A stretch of DNA of 64,000 nucleotides from assembly GCA_037893245.1 (NCBI GenBank), contig JBAIAA010000446.1:992001-1056000 (forward strand). The letters are read 5' to 3'. Source of the stretch: Crossaster papposus (lineage: Eukaryota; Echinodermata; Asteroidea; Velatida; Solasteridae). Position numbers and translations under genes: made by a program. The notes beneath the pieces were generated by a model, which was not told the origin of the DNA, did not search any database, and worked only from the letters and a program-made list of their open reading frames with translations. Numbering within the stretch: the first letter of the stretch is position 1; each line of letters opens with the position of its first letter. This document shows positions 33,694 through 45,300 of this stretch, piece after piece.

Positions 33694-36495
33694 GTGATGA
33701 TACATGAAGAGGTTTGGTTTTTGTTCGGGCGGTGCCGGGTGATCAATACGGCTGGGGTTGCCGCTGGGTGAGATGAAAGGTTTAGCTGCTTTAGTTTAGG
33801 AAAATGATGGTGCTATCCCATTCAAACTAAGTACTACAAATGTAATTGAAAACTGGGTTAAAATACCATGTAAACTAGGAGGTACATTGGGCATTACAAA
33901 TATGCCGTTTGTTGCATATTTAACACTTGAATAAGATTAATACTGCTGCAAACTGCTTACTGGCTGGAATGACCTGAAATATACAAATCAAATAAGTTAA
34001 GAGGGCCTAATATTTCGATCTTAATCTTAACAAGATCTTCTTCAGAGACTAAATGGCTGTGTACAAGAAACAAACATACAGCATGATGCACATCATGGAT
34101 GCTGAAGAAACACAAAAGAAAAATATTTAACACTTATTATTTTTCTATTTACAGATGAGGCGGTGGCTCGCCAATGAACCATTTGTGTTGCATGAGACGA
34201 TTGTAGTGCTGTCCGTGATGAATCGCAGTCATTTCAAGACTGACAAGTTCACATTCATGACGAAATTAAAAAAACCTTGGGCTATCAGTATCAGGTTATA
34301 AATTTATAATCTAAACGCCTTCAAGAATCGAAAAAGTGTAGAGATATGTACACATTTGTTTTAGATCAATCAAGCACTCGGAACAGTTTTCTAAAAACAA
34401 ATCCTTACGACGTATTTAGTTTATTTGGATAAGAATTCAATACGAATTTAGAATTTTATAAAAATGTACTTTGAGACCTGGCGTTTCCTGAAAAAAATGG
34501 AAAAAAATATGCAGGTAGACATTGTGACACACAAACTAACTTCTTTTATAATGGACATTAGTCAAAAAAATATGTTTGTAATGCACAAGTTTTTCAAATG
34601 AAATGCTTGCAAATGTGATTATTGTCTCTCCTTATTAAGTATAATACAGAAGCATGTACATGTACATCAACGGTCGACTTGTCTCAACGGTCGACTTGTC
34701 CCGAGTCGAGTTGTCTCAACGGTCGACTTTTCTGACATCCTCTGGAAGCATCGACCTCTCAATGCTATTTTTTCCTTGTAATAACTGACCTCACAATGAA
34801 ATTATTTCCTGCGAGGTAGGGATGGGTCTGGATCTCGAAGTCTGCACTAGAAAAAAAATTATGGGAAAAAAAATTATGGGTCTCCATGCAGATGATTCGG
34901 TTGCACACAACAAAAATTGGCAAAGGTGGGTGGGTCACTGGTCAGATTCAGATTTATATTTCCGAAGACCCTCGATAAGGAGAAACAAAAATATTCACAC
35001 AGGGGTAATAATAATTATGTGAACAATAAGTTTCTTAATACAGAGGGAAAACTACACACACGACTCTGCTAGATAGAACTGACAATTTTAATTTTGTTAA
35101 GAGGGTACGGGGTGATATAGTGTAATTATATACTGGTTTGGTTTCATCATGCGCGTTTTCGAATTCAAATTGGAGTGACTGCGGTATCCGAATGAAAATA
35201 TTGAGAAAAATATGCTAATTTAATATTATAATTTCAAAGCTTTCAACCATCCTAAATTTGCACTAAGCACATAACCGTGCTTAGTAAAACCAGCTTACCA
35301 GCCGTTTAAAATTATTTACTTTTATAGTTATAATTAACTTTTATATATATATATATTTTTTTTAAAGCCTGATTTATACTAACAGGCCAGAATCGCGGAA
35401 TATGTTGGTGTGTAGAAATACAACGAGTGGTCTGCCAAGACTGTGACACGTGCCCGCCTGCTCTTTCATTTAGCCAGCTGGTGTTGCGTGTGAAGATCCG
35501 TCTCTACGGGTAAAGAGAATTGTGGCCATTTCCCCGCAGCTACAGACTTGGTGAGCTTATAAAGATGCTTCTTGCTAAATCCATGGAGAAATAAGAACGA
35601 TGTTAAATGTTTGAAGCAAACCTTGATCAGGTAAAAGTAATTTGCAGTACAAGTCAACTCGATTAATACCCCCCCTCCACCCGGTTGGTTAGGGGTTATT
35701 AATTATACTATAGGGTCATTATCGTTCATTTAATCGTTAGGCGTTAACGTGGGAAGATCCCCGCAACTTGGTGAGATTATGCAGGTGCTTCTTGCTGAAC
35801 CGGGCCATGGCGTTGCATTTTAAAAGGTTCTAACGTGACAAACTAAACCCAAAAAAACCCGAGCCTGAACATTCTCAGAAACCATATAATTAAATCAAGT
35901 TCATAATTTGTTAATGTTTACTTATTGATTGACAGATGATGACTTTTATTTATCTTTGGGGTAAACAGTTTCTCTATAATTGTTTCCGTAGGGAGACACA
36001 GCAACCTCAATTGTTAGCAAATGTTTTTTTAGATTGCCTCAATTTGACGATCAGTCCGACAACTTGTTTTGAATTGTTGGTCCACTGTGTTTTGCACTGA
36101 GATTTGCAAAATAAAAACAGCATCAGGGATTTTTGTCGAAACTACGACCCTCTTTGCTGAGGCCATGCATTGTTTGCTTCTGGGCAACTTGAAATGTTTT
36201 AACTTTTAGTTTTCCGTACCTTTCTGGCTGCACTTGCCTTGATATGTGATTGATATTCTAATTACCAGTTAATTCTTGTTTACCCAATTTAATTTGATCT
36301 GTGTTTTATTTTTGGTAGTTGTTTTTGTGATAGGTTGTATTCTGTTAAACCACTATAGTTCATAGTTTGCTTTATTGTCACACATTTATTGAAACGTGCC
36401 TTAATTGTTTTGCGTTCTAAAATTTAGATACAATGTACTGTGCAAGTGTAGACTCAAAATTAATTCATTATATATTGTCGTCTTAATTGTCTGTG
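33694..36495. other. AT-rich intergenic, satellite relic at 34670
   Basis: No gene recognised, except a weak exon-like stretch at 34155-34301. At 34670-34735 three copies of CAACGGTCGACTTGTC-like sequence repeat the satellite motif in inverse orientation. Two related segments (about 35500-35600 and 35745-35830) share GGTGAGMTTATRMAGRTGCT and look like an old duplication. Confidence 0.5.
34155..34301 (+). CDS. Possible terminal exon, unrecognised
   Basis: An open stretch of 48 codons follows a good pyrimidine tract and acceptor (TTTTCTATTTACAG) and ends in TAA. It begins MRRWLANEPFVLHETIVVLS. No domain was recognised and no partner exon found. Confidence 0.2.
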   Translation: MRRWLANEPFVLHETIVVLSVMNRSHFKTDKFTFMTKLKKPWAISIRL

Positions 36496-36497
36496 CA

Positions 36498-36616
36498 GGT
36501 CCATGTACTTTTTACCACCGAAATGAACATCTTTGGGGTATTCATTGCATCCATGGAGAAGATTGCTGATTTCATCAGTTTTGCGAACGAGTACCATTCA
36601 CAGCCAAAGTCGGTAA
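36498..36616 (+). CDS. Possible internal exon, unrecognised
   Basis: Open frame between an acceptor-like TCTGTGCAG and a GTAAAG donor-like site, encoding VHVLFTTEMNIFGVFIASME followed by KIADFISFANEYHS. No homologue was recognised and no partner exon identified. It may be chance. Confidence 0.25.
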
Positions 36617-36871
36617 AGTATCTTTATTCTTCCTTTATATGCAAGTTAGCATCAGTCAGAACCACTTGTTACCAGCATCTAGTACAATCCTACCGACTCT
36701 CCTTCGTACTTGCAATAGAGGAGACTGGGGTTAGTTGGATCGATTTGTACCAAAACATATATACTTCACAAGCTAGTTTTATTCAGAAAAACAATGGATA
36801 TACCAGTTTGTGCATTTCTGTGTAGCTTTATGTATCTACCTGTTTGGTGAAGTTGAAATATAAATGTATGG

Positions 36872-39190
36872 TAATAATAATAATAATACATTTATAATGC
36901 GCACATTCCATTAAAAAAGGTTCATGTGCGCAGAACAACTTAATAAGGCGATAAACTTAATAAAGCTAACAAAACTTACTATGCAATACCAAAATACACT
37001 AACCATAAAACATTAATTAAAAGCCATGTTAAACAAATATGTTTTCAGTTTGTTTTTGAATGTTGTGAGAGAGTGAACACATTGAATTTATATGGTAACT
37101 TATTCCACAGAAATGGTGCAGCTGCATTAAAACTTCTTCCCCCCAATGTTTTCAACATCCGTCCTTGAGGGTAATTTAAGGCAAATTTATTGCATGAACG
37201 AAGAGAATATCTCCCAGGCCTTCTCACAATAATTAAGTCAGCCAAATAAGTAGGAGCTAAACCATGAAGAATTTTAAATGTAAGCAGCAACACCTTAAAC
37301 TGAATACGAAAGGATACCGGGAGCCAATGTAAATCGCACAATGTTGAAGTTATGTGGTCACGTCGTGACAAACCGCACACTAGACGTGCAGCTTCATTCT
37401 GAACTCTCTGTAATTTAACAAGTTGAGTGTTAGGAAGGCCATAAAATAAAGCATTACAATAGTCTAAACGACTAGTCACAAAAGCATGGATTAAAACCTC
37501 CAAGGTGCCCTTAGTCAGGTATTTTCTGATCCTCCGAATGTTATGTAAGTGATAAAAAGCAACCGAGCAAACTTTAGTTATGTGCTTGTCCATAGAAAGG
37601 TTAGAATCAAGCCAAATTCCCAAATTTCGTACACATTGTGAGGAATCCACACTGACATCCCCAACTGTTAGACTGGATACGGTTGATTTGGAAAGTTGTT
37701 GCCTAGTGCCAATTGCAATGAACTCTGTTTTTGCATCATTGATCATGAGACGATTATGCAACATCCACTGACGTAAATCAGTGATGCAATTTTCCATACC
37801 AGCTACTGCTTGCTCCTGGCAAGCAGTGTCATGTGGCCTAAATGACATATATAGCTGTGTGTCATCAGCGTAACAGTGAACATTTGGAAGATGATGTTTA
37901 ATGACATCAAATAAACCAGATGAATAAATAATAAAAAGTAACGGTCCTAAACAGGATCCCTGTGGAACTCCACAATCAAGATCAAAATAGTCCGACAGTG
38001 TTCCTTGCATCAGCACACGCTGACGTCTACCATTCAAATAGGAGCGAAACCAGTTCAATGCCAAACCAGTAACCCCAAATTTTGTTTCCAGTCTCCGCAA
38101 CAAAATCCCATGGTCAACCGTATCGAAAGCGGCACTAAGATCCAACAGTACCAAAAGGGTAACATGCTGTGAGTTCATTTTCATGAGTATGTCATTAGTG
38201 ATCTTGACCAAGGCCGTTTCCGTGCTGTGGTTCTTCCTGTAGGCTGACTGTTGAGGTGGATAGAGAGAATTTAATGTCATATAACCATGAATCTGATCGT
38301 AAACCGCTCTTTCTGTCAATTTAGATACAAACTGAAGATTACTAATTGGCCAATAGTTCTAAAAGTTACTAATGTCCAAATTGACCTTTTTTAAAAGTGG
38401 AATTACAACAGCTTCCTTCCATTCATTTGGAAAAATACCAGACTGAAGCGATTGGTTAATAATTCTAGTCAATGTTGGTAACACAACATCCAAGCAATTA
38501 ACAAGCAACTGTGTAGGCATGGGGTTCAAAAAGCAAGTTTTTTTTAGAGGCATTTTGAATAAGAGCCCTTACATCATGCTGGGTAAGCGCGACAAAACGA
38601 TCAAACTGCACGGCTGGTCTATCCACATCAAGTTCATTAACCAAATTACATGCACCACCTGTAGAAATGATATTATCTACCGGTAATTGATTATGAATAC
38701 CGTTTATTTTCTGGACAAAAAATTTCCAATATTATTAGCCCATTCCTGGTTGACAGTGTTATCAGACAAAATGTGTCTGTCACAGGGTTTCAGAAGTTTA
38801 TTGACTAGACTAAAAAGTCTACGAAAATTGCCACTATTATCACTGACAAGGTTACTGTAAAAATCTTGACGTGCTTTATACATCATAAAATTGGTCCGAT
38901 TTCTTAGGATCTTAAAACTGATCAAATCAGAGTCTTTACCAGAAAGTCGCCACTTCTTTTCAGCCTTACGACGTAACCGTTTGAGTTGTTTAATGTGTTG
39001 GTTAAACCAGGGCACAAGTGGTCTTGAGCTGATAACTTTATTCTGCACAGGAGCATGACGATCAAGAACATTCAAAAGACTTTCATTATAGCAGTTAGTA
39101 AGATCATCAAGGTTTTCAGGTGGATTTAAACAAACTTCTGACAGAGCCAAATCATCCTTAAAGGATTCGATTTTAATTGATTTTACTCTT
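36872..39190 (-). mobile_element. CR1-like LINE, 5'-truncated and inactivated
   Basis: Minus-strand pieces in order are 39150-38704 (linker, FNQHIKQLKRLRRKAEKKW), 38553-38359 (start of the reverse transcriptase: NPMPTQLL, GIFPNEWKEAVVIPLLKK) and 38319-37045 (main RT with [23 protein letters not shown] and the catalytic YADDTQLY). The endonuclease is absent, so the copy is 5'-truncated. A frameshift near 38724, another in an A-run near 38540 and an in-frame stop near 38358 break the frame. The 3' end is an (ATT)n tail at about 36872-36890, typical of CR1/L2-type LINEs. Confidence 0.85.
37045..38319 (-). pseudogene. LINE reverse transcriptase fragment
   Basis: 424 open codons from [13 protein letters not shown] to the C-terminal region ([47 protein letters not shown]). 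It includes fingers, palm with YADD, thumb and the C-terminal domain typical of CR1-like elements. It lacks an intact N-terminal half, so no functional ORF2 remains. Confidence 0.85.
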
Positions 39191-41500
39191 CGGTAATGCG
39201 GTAATGACTTAAAAACTACATTTAATATTTGAGTTCAAGTAAAAGCACTATAGGCCATGCACCCAGCATGTAAACAAAAATGTACTGACATAAATATGCA
39301 GGGAAGTTATACAAATACTCTATAAAAGGGTTAAGATTTGTTTAACCATTTAAAAAACAATACTTTTAGTTTTCAGGGAAAAAAACGATTCCTATTACCT
39401 TTGTGCATTTTTTTTTTTAACAAACAATTACCACACGATTTTATTGTTATTTTTTTCCACTACAAATTCCGGCATATAAAGCAATAATGTGTGACAGGTG
39501 GAAATGGGCTTTTCAAGTCTGGAGATGGAATTCATGCTTTTATTCCTTCATCATCAGTGGCTGCATTGCAGCATGTGCAGCCTCCCCGCCCCTCCTTTGT
39601 GGTGATCATTGGGCTTGCGGAATGTTGTGGTTTCTTTTTAGGCAACAATAGTCAAGAGAATGTATAGGTATGGCGTATGAAGCGCAATATGTGGCAGAGA
39701 TAACCCCCCCCCCCCCCCCCCTCTTTTGTGTTGACCATTGTTTTCCCGGAATCTCAGGAATTCCTTTTAGGTTTCAAGGGGGGGTGGGTTAGGTTACATT
39801 TGTGTTGAGTGTGTATAAAGTATAGGGATAAGAGGGGGTATAAGGTATGGGGGACTAATACCATGCTGGGTACGATAAATTCCAGAGCGCGGCTGGTGAA
39901 TTTCAGTTATCTGGCCCATAAACCTGTAGGCAAGTAACAATGAATTTGCATATTAGTGTGTTGCGTTTTTGGGGGTTACAAAATGCAGCACTGTCTTAAT
40001 TGTTGTGTGAGCACATTTGTATGCATAAGTTACATAACGATACCAGTCAGGCATGCCAATGGTGTACTGACTTGCATGCCTTTGCTTTTCCTTTCAAGTT
40101 ATTGCTACAACAATTTATTCATTCTGTAGTGGAGCTCTCTGGGGTGAGCAGCTATTGCTACAATGAATTAGTCATTGCGTTTTTGAGCTCCCTGCAGTGA
40201 ACAGCTATTGCTGCAATGATTTAGTCATTCTGTTTTTGAGCTCGCATGGAGTGACCAGCATCAACTCGTCTCTCCTGATATTACTTGGCCATTAGTGCTA
40301 TTGCTATAGCCAGTTTCAGTGTTTAATATGTATATACCTCTTAATTTATCGGTGCTGTTTTCCGTTTTGCAAAGTTTGACTGGCACCAGTTGAGGAACGT
40401 CACATACATGGTAAGTAAAGTGATCTTTACTGTTTTATTAAAACGTAGCTTGAATTTTGTTATTTAACTCTTGTGCAAGTTTAGGGAGTTGGACATAGTG
40501 TGACGTTATCAGCAGCGCACTTGATGAATTAATAAGTCAACAGATTTTGCGTGTGATTCATTTCCACGCGCTGTCGGCGCGCAGCTCATGAAGCTCAAAG
40601 AAATTGCCCCTTTATATTCATATTTCTGAAGGTTTAGAGTAGACAAGTTTTTTTGCAAGTGTTTTTGTGATTTTGTTAGATTTGTTATTGAGGGGGGATG
40701 ATTTTATAATACAGGTAAAGTATTGAGAATGTTTAACTTTAGTTTAGGGCCTAATGTAGGCGGCAAAAGGAAAGTTTGTTTAACACATTGGCTGAATTTT
40801 GTGTCAATCTAGATATGCTCTTTGTTTGTATAAGCCTATAAGATTAATGAAGTCGGCAGCTCGTATCCAACAAAGCCCTTCAACTGTTTAGTTTCGATTC
40901 TAAACGCTCTATAACTTAGGGTGCACTAGCCTAATTCGAGCCCCATTGAAACTAGTGTAAAATCAATATCGTTCCGGGCCAAGTTTTTTGTGTTCCGCGT
41001 TTCCACTATTTGGTGTTCCGCGTTTCCACTATTTTGTGTTCCACTGGAATCGACAATTATAATAATGTAAATTATTTATGTAATATCGTAGCTAGAAATG
41101 TTGGTTTTGAAAAAAAGAAACAAAAAGGGCCTCCTTTCTTTTACAAAAAAGGCATGACGCTTCATTTTTTTAAATTGGCCTAATAGACTATTTCTGCTTC
41201 CGAAAAAGAACCATTCGTGTGATCAGCTACTAGCACACTACTTAGCCCACACTGATTCCCTTTTTCTCAATCTAAGAACCCTGAAACTGCACGATATTTA
41301 CTCTCTTTAGTTAGGAACAATCATGTACCATCTCGCTCACAATACATTACTCATTTGTCTTGCATCGATATTTTCCAGAAATCGTCATATTCATACTCGT
41401 GTACTCATCAAGCTTCTCACCTTCATATCCACTTTTTACAAACAAATTTTACCCTGTGTTCCATCTTTACTTCTTGTTCCAACTTTAACCCTGTGTTTCA
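39191..41500. other. Intergenic, short tandem repeats only
   Basis: No gene recognised. A poly-C tract lies at about 39704-39721. About three copies of a roughly 56-bp repeat occur at 40098-40260 (AGCTATTGCTACAATGA... GTTTTTGAGCTC). Early degenerate copies of the 23-bp repeat found further right appear at about 40983-41046 (TGTTCCGCGTTTCCACTATT). Confidence 0.55.
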
Positions 41501-41503
41501 CCT

Positions 41504-42385
41504 TTTTTTATTCCACGTTTTAAATTGTTGTATTCCGCGTTCAATCTTTGTTTATTTCGCATTCCAACTTTTTTTATTCCGCGTTCCAACTGTTTTTATT
41601 CCGCGTTCCAACTTGTTTTATTCCCACGTTCCAACCTTTTTTTATTCCGTGTTCCAACCTTTTTTTATTCTGCGTTCCAACTTTTTTTTATTCTGCGTTC
41701 CCAACTTTTTTTTATTCTGCGTTCCCAACTTTTTTTTATTCTGCGTTCCCAACTTTGTTTTATTCTGCGTTCCCAACTTTGTTTTATTCTGCGTTCCCAA
41801 CTTTGTTTTATTCTGCGTTCCCAACTGTTTCTACTCCGCGTTCCCAACTGTTTCTACTCCGCGTTCCCAACTGTTTCTACTCCGCGTTCCCAACTTTTTC
41901 TACTCTGCGTTCCCAACTGTTTCTACTCTGCGTTCCCAACTGTTTCTACTCCGCGTTCCCAACTGTTTCTACTCCGGGTTCCCAACTGTTTCTACTCCGC
42001 GTTCCCAACTGTTTCTACTCCGCGTTCCCAACTTTTTCTACTCCGCGTTCCCAACATTTTCTACTCCGCGTTCCCAACTGTTTCTACTCCGCGTTCCCAA
42101 CTGTTTCTACTCCGCGTTCCCAACTGTTTCTACTCCGCGTTCCCAACTGTTTCTACTCCGCGTTCCCAACTGTTTCTACTCCGCGTTCCCAACTGTTTCT
42201 ACTCCGCGTTCCCAACTGTTTCTACTCCGCGTTCCCAACTGTTTCTACTCTGCGTTCCCAACTGTTTCTACTCTGCGTTCCCAACTGTTTCTACTCTGCG
42301 TTCCCAACTGTTTCTACTCCGCGTTCCCAACTGTTTCTACTCCGCGTTCCCAACTTTTTATACTCCCGTTCCAACTATTTTTATT
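41504..42385. repeat. 23-bp minisatellite
   Basis: Tandem units of TTCCCAACTGTTTCTACTCCGC type, about 30 or more copies. The left third is more divergent (TTTTTATTCCGCG variants) and the right two thirds homogeneous. Because 23 is not a multiple of three, all three plus frames stay open (297-369 codons). They encode the same low-complexity peptide in shifted phases, which argues against coding. Confidence 0.9.
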
Positions 42386-42399
42386 CCGCGTCCCTTCCG

Positions 42400-45300
42400 C
42401 CCAGACCTGCACGCCTAGACCGAAACAAAGTTACGTTAATGTTTTAAGAGGTCAAATTGACTAGGGGACTAATTATTTAGATTTTGTTTGGATACTGTGC
42501 AAGTGTAAACTGTTTGTCATTGCAGGCGCCAACAAAATGAACCGGCGCTGAGCCGCCTTGCCCGCCGCCGTCAACGCTGGTTCATTTCAGTGGCGCCTGA
42601 GACAAGAAGACACGAAGACACGAAAAAGAATATAAAAACCACCTAAATACTGACACACAGTTGCGAGTAATTTTCTAAGAGATGCCAAACTGATTATGAG
42701 ACTAAGTTTGTCGACTTTGTTTGGATACCCGACTGCAAGTGTAGACTTGAAATGAAGTCGTTGGACACTGTCGTGTGTAGTCGCCATCCAAAAAACCAAC
42801 GCTAAGCCACTATGCATGGACAAAGACGACAGTGTCTAACAACAAATTTTTTGCCCATCCAAGGTCAACTTTTGTTTGTGTGTATTTTAAACCACTTTAG
42901 AGGAAGACTGTTGTCGGATAAGGGAGTGACAGCCCAAGATGATGACAGGACTGGAAGACTGGACGATTGGTGGGTGTTTTATGACACGTTCTGTTATATT
43001 AAAGCACTGTAGTGCATATTTTGTGCATAAATAGATACATATAATGCGCCTCTATATTTGGCGTGATGAAATTTGTTTGAAATTACACCTTAAATACCCG
43101 ACTCCAGTAATAATCAAAACAAGTATAACAATGTATACAGCTTTGCCCATCCAAAGTTGATATTTGATTATTGTTATTGTTTTAATTTTAAACAGCTTGA
43201 GATGGAGAATTAAAGAATGCGACAACAAGACCGCACGCCCAGACCAGCACGCCTAGACCGAAACAAAGTTAAGTATATGATTTAAGAGAGGTTAAATTGA
43301 CTAGGGGACTAATTATTTAGATTTTGTTTGGATACTGTGCAAGTGTAAACGGTTTTTGTCATTGCAGGCGCCAACAAAATGAACCGGCGCTGAGCCGCCT
43401 TGCCCGCCGCCGTCAACGCTTGTTCATTTTAGTGGCGTCTGCTCGGAGAAAGACAAGAAGACACGAAAAGGAATGAAAACAAAACCCACTCAAATACTGA
43501 CACACAGTTACGAGTAATTTTCGATGCCAAACTGCTTATGAGACTAATTTTGTCGACTTTGTTTGGATACCCGACTGTGCAAGTGTAGACATGAAATGAA
43601 GTCGTTGGACACTGTCGTTTTTGTATGTGTAGTCGCCATCCAAAAAAACCAACGCTGAGCCACTATGCATGGACAAAGATGACAGTGTCTCACAAGAAAC
43701 ATTTTGCCCATCCAAGGCCAACTTTTGTTTGTGTGTATTTTAAACCACTTTAGAGGAAGACTGTTGTCGTATAAGGGAGTGACAGCCCAAGATGATGACA
43801 GGACTGGAAGACTGGACGATTGGTGGGTGTTTTATGACACGTTCTGTTATATTAAAGCACTGTAGTGCATATTTTGTGCATAAATAGATACATATAATGC
43901 GCCTCTATATTTGGCGTGATGAAATTTGTTTGAAATTACACCTTAAATACCCGACTCCAGTAATAATCAAAACAAGTATAACAATGTATACAGCTTTGCC
44001 CAATGTATACAGCTTTGCCCATCCAAATTTGATTATTGTTATTGTTTTAATTTTAAACAGCTTGAGATGGAGAATCAATGAATGCGACAACAAGACCGCA
44101 CGCCCAGACCAGCACGCCTAGACCGAAACAAAGTTAAGTATATGTTTTAAGAGAGGTTAAATTGACTAGGGGACTAATTATTTAGATTTTGTTTGGATAC
44201 TGTGCAAGTGTAAACTGTTTTTGTCATTGCAGGGGCCAACAAAATGAACCGGCGCTGAGCCGCCTTGCCCGCCGCCGTCAACGCTTGTTCATTTTAGTGG
44301 CGTCTGCTCGAAGAAAGACAAGTAGACACGAAAAGGAATGAAAACAAAACCCACTCAAATACTGACACACAGTTACGAGTAATTTTTGATGCCAAACTGC
44401 TTATGAGACAAATTTTGTCGACTTTGTTTGGATACCCGACTGTGCAAGTGTAGACTTGAAATTAAGTCGTTGGACACTGTCGTTTTTGTATGTGTAGTCG
44501 CCATCCAAAAAACCAACGCTGAGCCACTATGCATGGACAAAGACGACAGTGTCTAACAACAAACTTTTTGCCCATCCAAGGCCAACTTTTGTTTGTGTGT
44601 ATTTTAAACCACTTTAGAGGAAGACTGTTGTTGGATAAGGGAGTGACAGCCCAAGATGATGACAGGACTGGAAGACTGGACGATTGGTGGGTGTTTTATG
44701 ACACGTTCTGTTATATTAAAGCACTGTAGTGCATATTTTGTGCATAAATAGATACATATAATGCGCCTCTATATTTGGCGTGATTAAATTCGTTTGAAAT
44801 TACACCTTAAATACCCGACTCCAGTAATAATCAAAACAAGTATAACAATGTATACAGCTTTGCCCATCCAAAGTTGATATTTGATTATTGTTATTGTTTT
44901 AATTTTAAACAGCTTGAGATGGAGAATTAAAGAATGCGACAACAAGACCGCACGCCCAGACCAGCACGCCTAGACCGAAACAAAGTTAAGTATATGATTT
45001 AAGAGAGGTTAAATTGACTAGGGGACTAATTATTTAGATTTTGTTTGGATACTGTGCAAGTGTAAACTGTTTTTGTCATTGCAGGCGCCAACAAAATGAA
45101 CCGGCGCTGAGCCGCCTTGCCCGCCGCCGTCAACGCTTGTTCATTTTAGTGGCGTCTGCTCGGAGAAAGACAAGAAGACACGAAAAGGAATGAAAACAAA
45201 ACCCACTCAAATACTGACACACAGTTACGAGTAATTTTCGATGCCAAACTGCTTATGAGACTAATTTTGTCGACTTTGTTTGGATACCCGACTGTGCAAG

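Noticed and set aside
26965-33746. Many minus-strand frames of 60-180 codons
   Set aside because: All lie in the 17/21-bp satellite and encode SQRSACLNGRR- or PTPTHPSLHLL-type repeats in shifted phases.
41355-42464. 369-codon hydrophobic frame
   Set aside because: The 23-bp repeat cycles through all three phases, so each frame encodes the same peptide pattern. No start or splice context.
42812-43012. 66-codon frame repeated in most 858-bp units
   Set aside because: The copies are near-identical because the whole unit is, so conservation says nothing about coding. No homologue was recognised.
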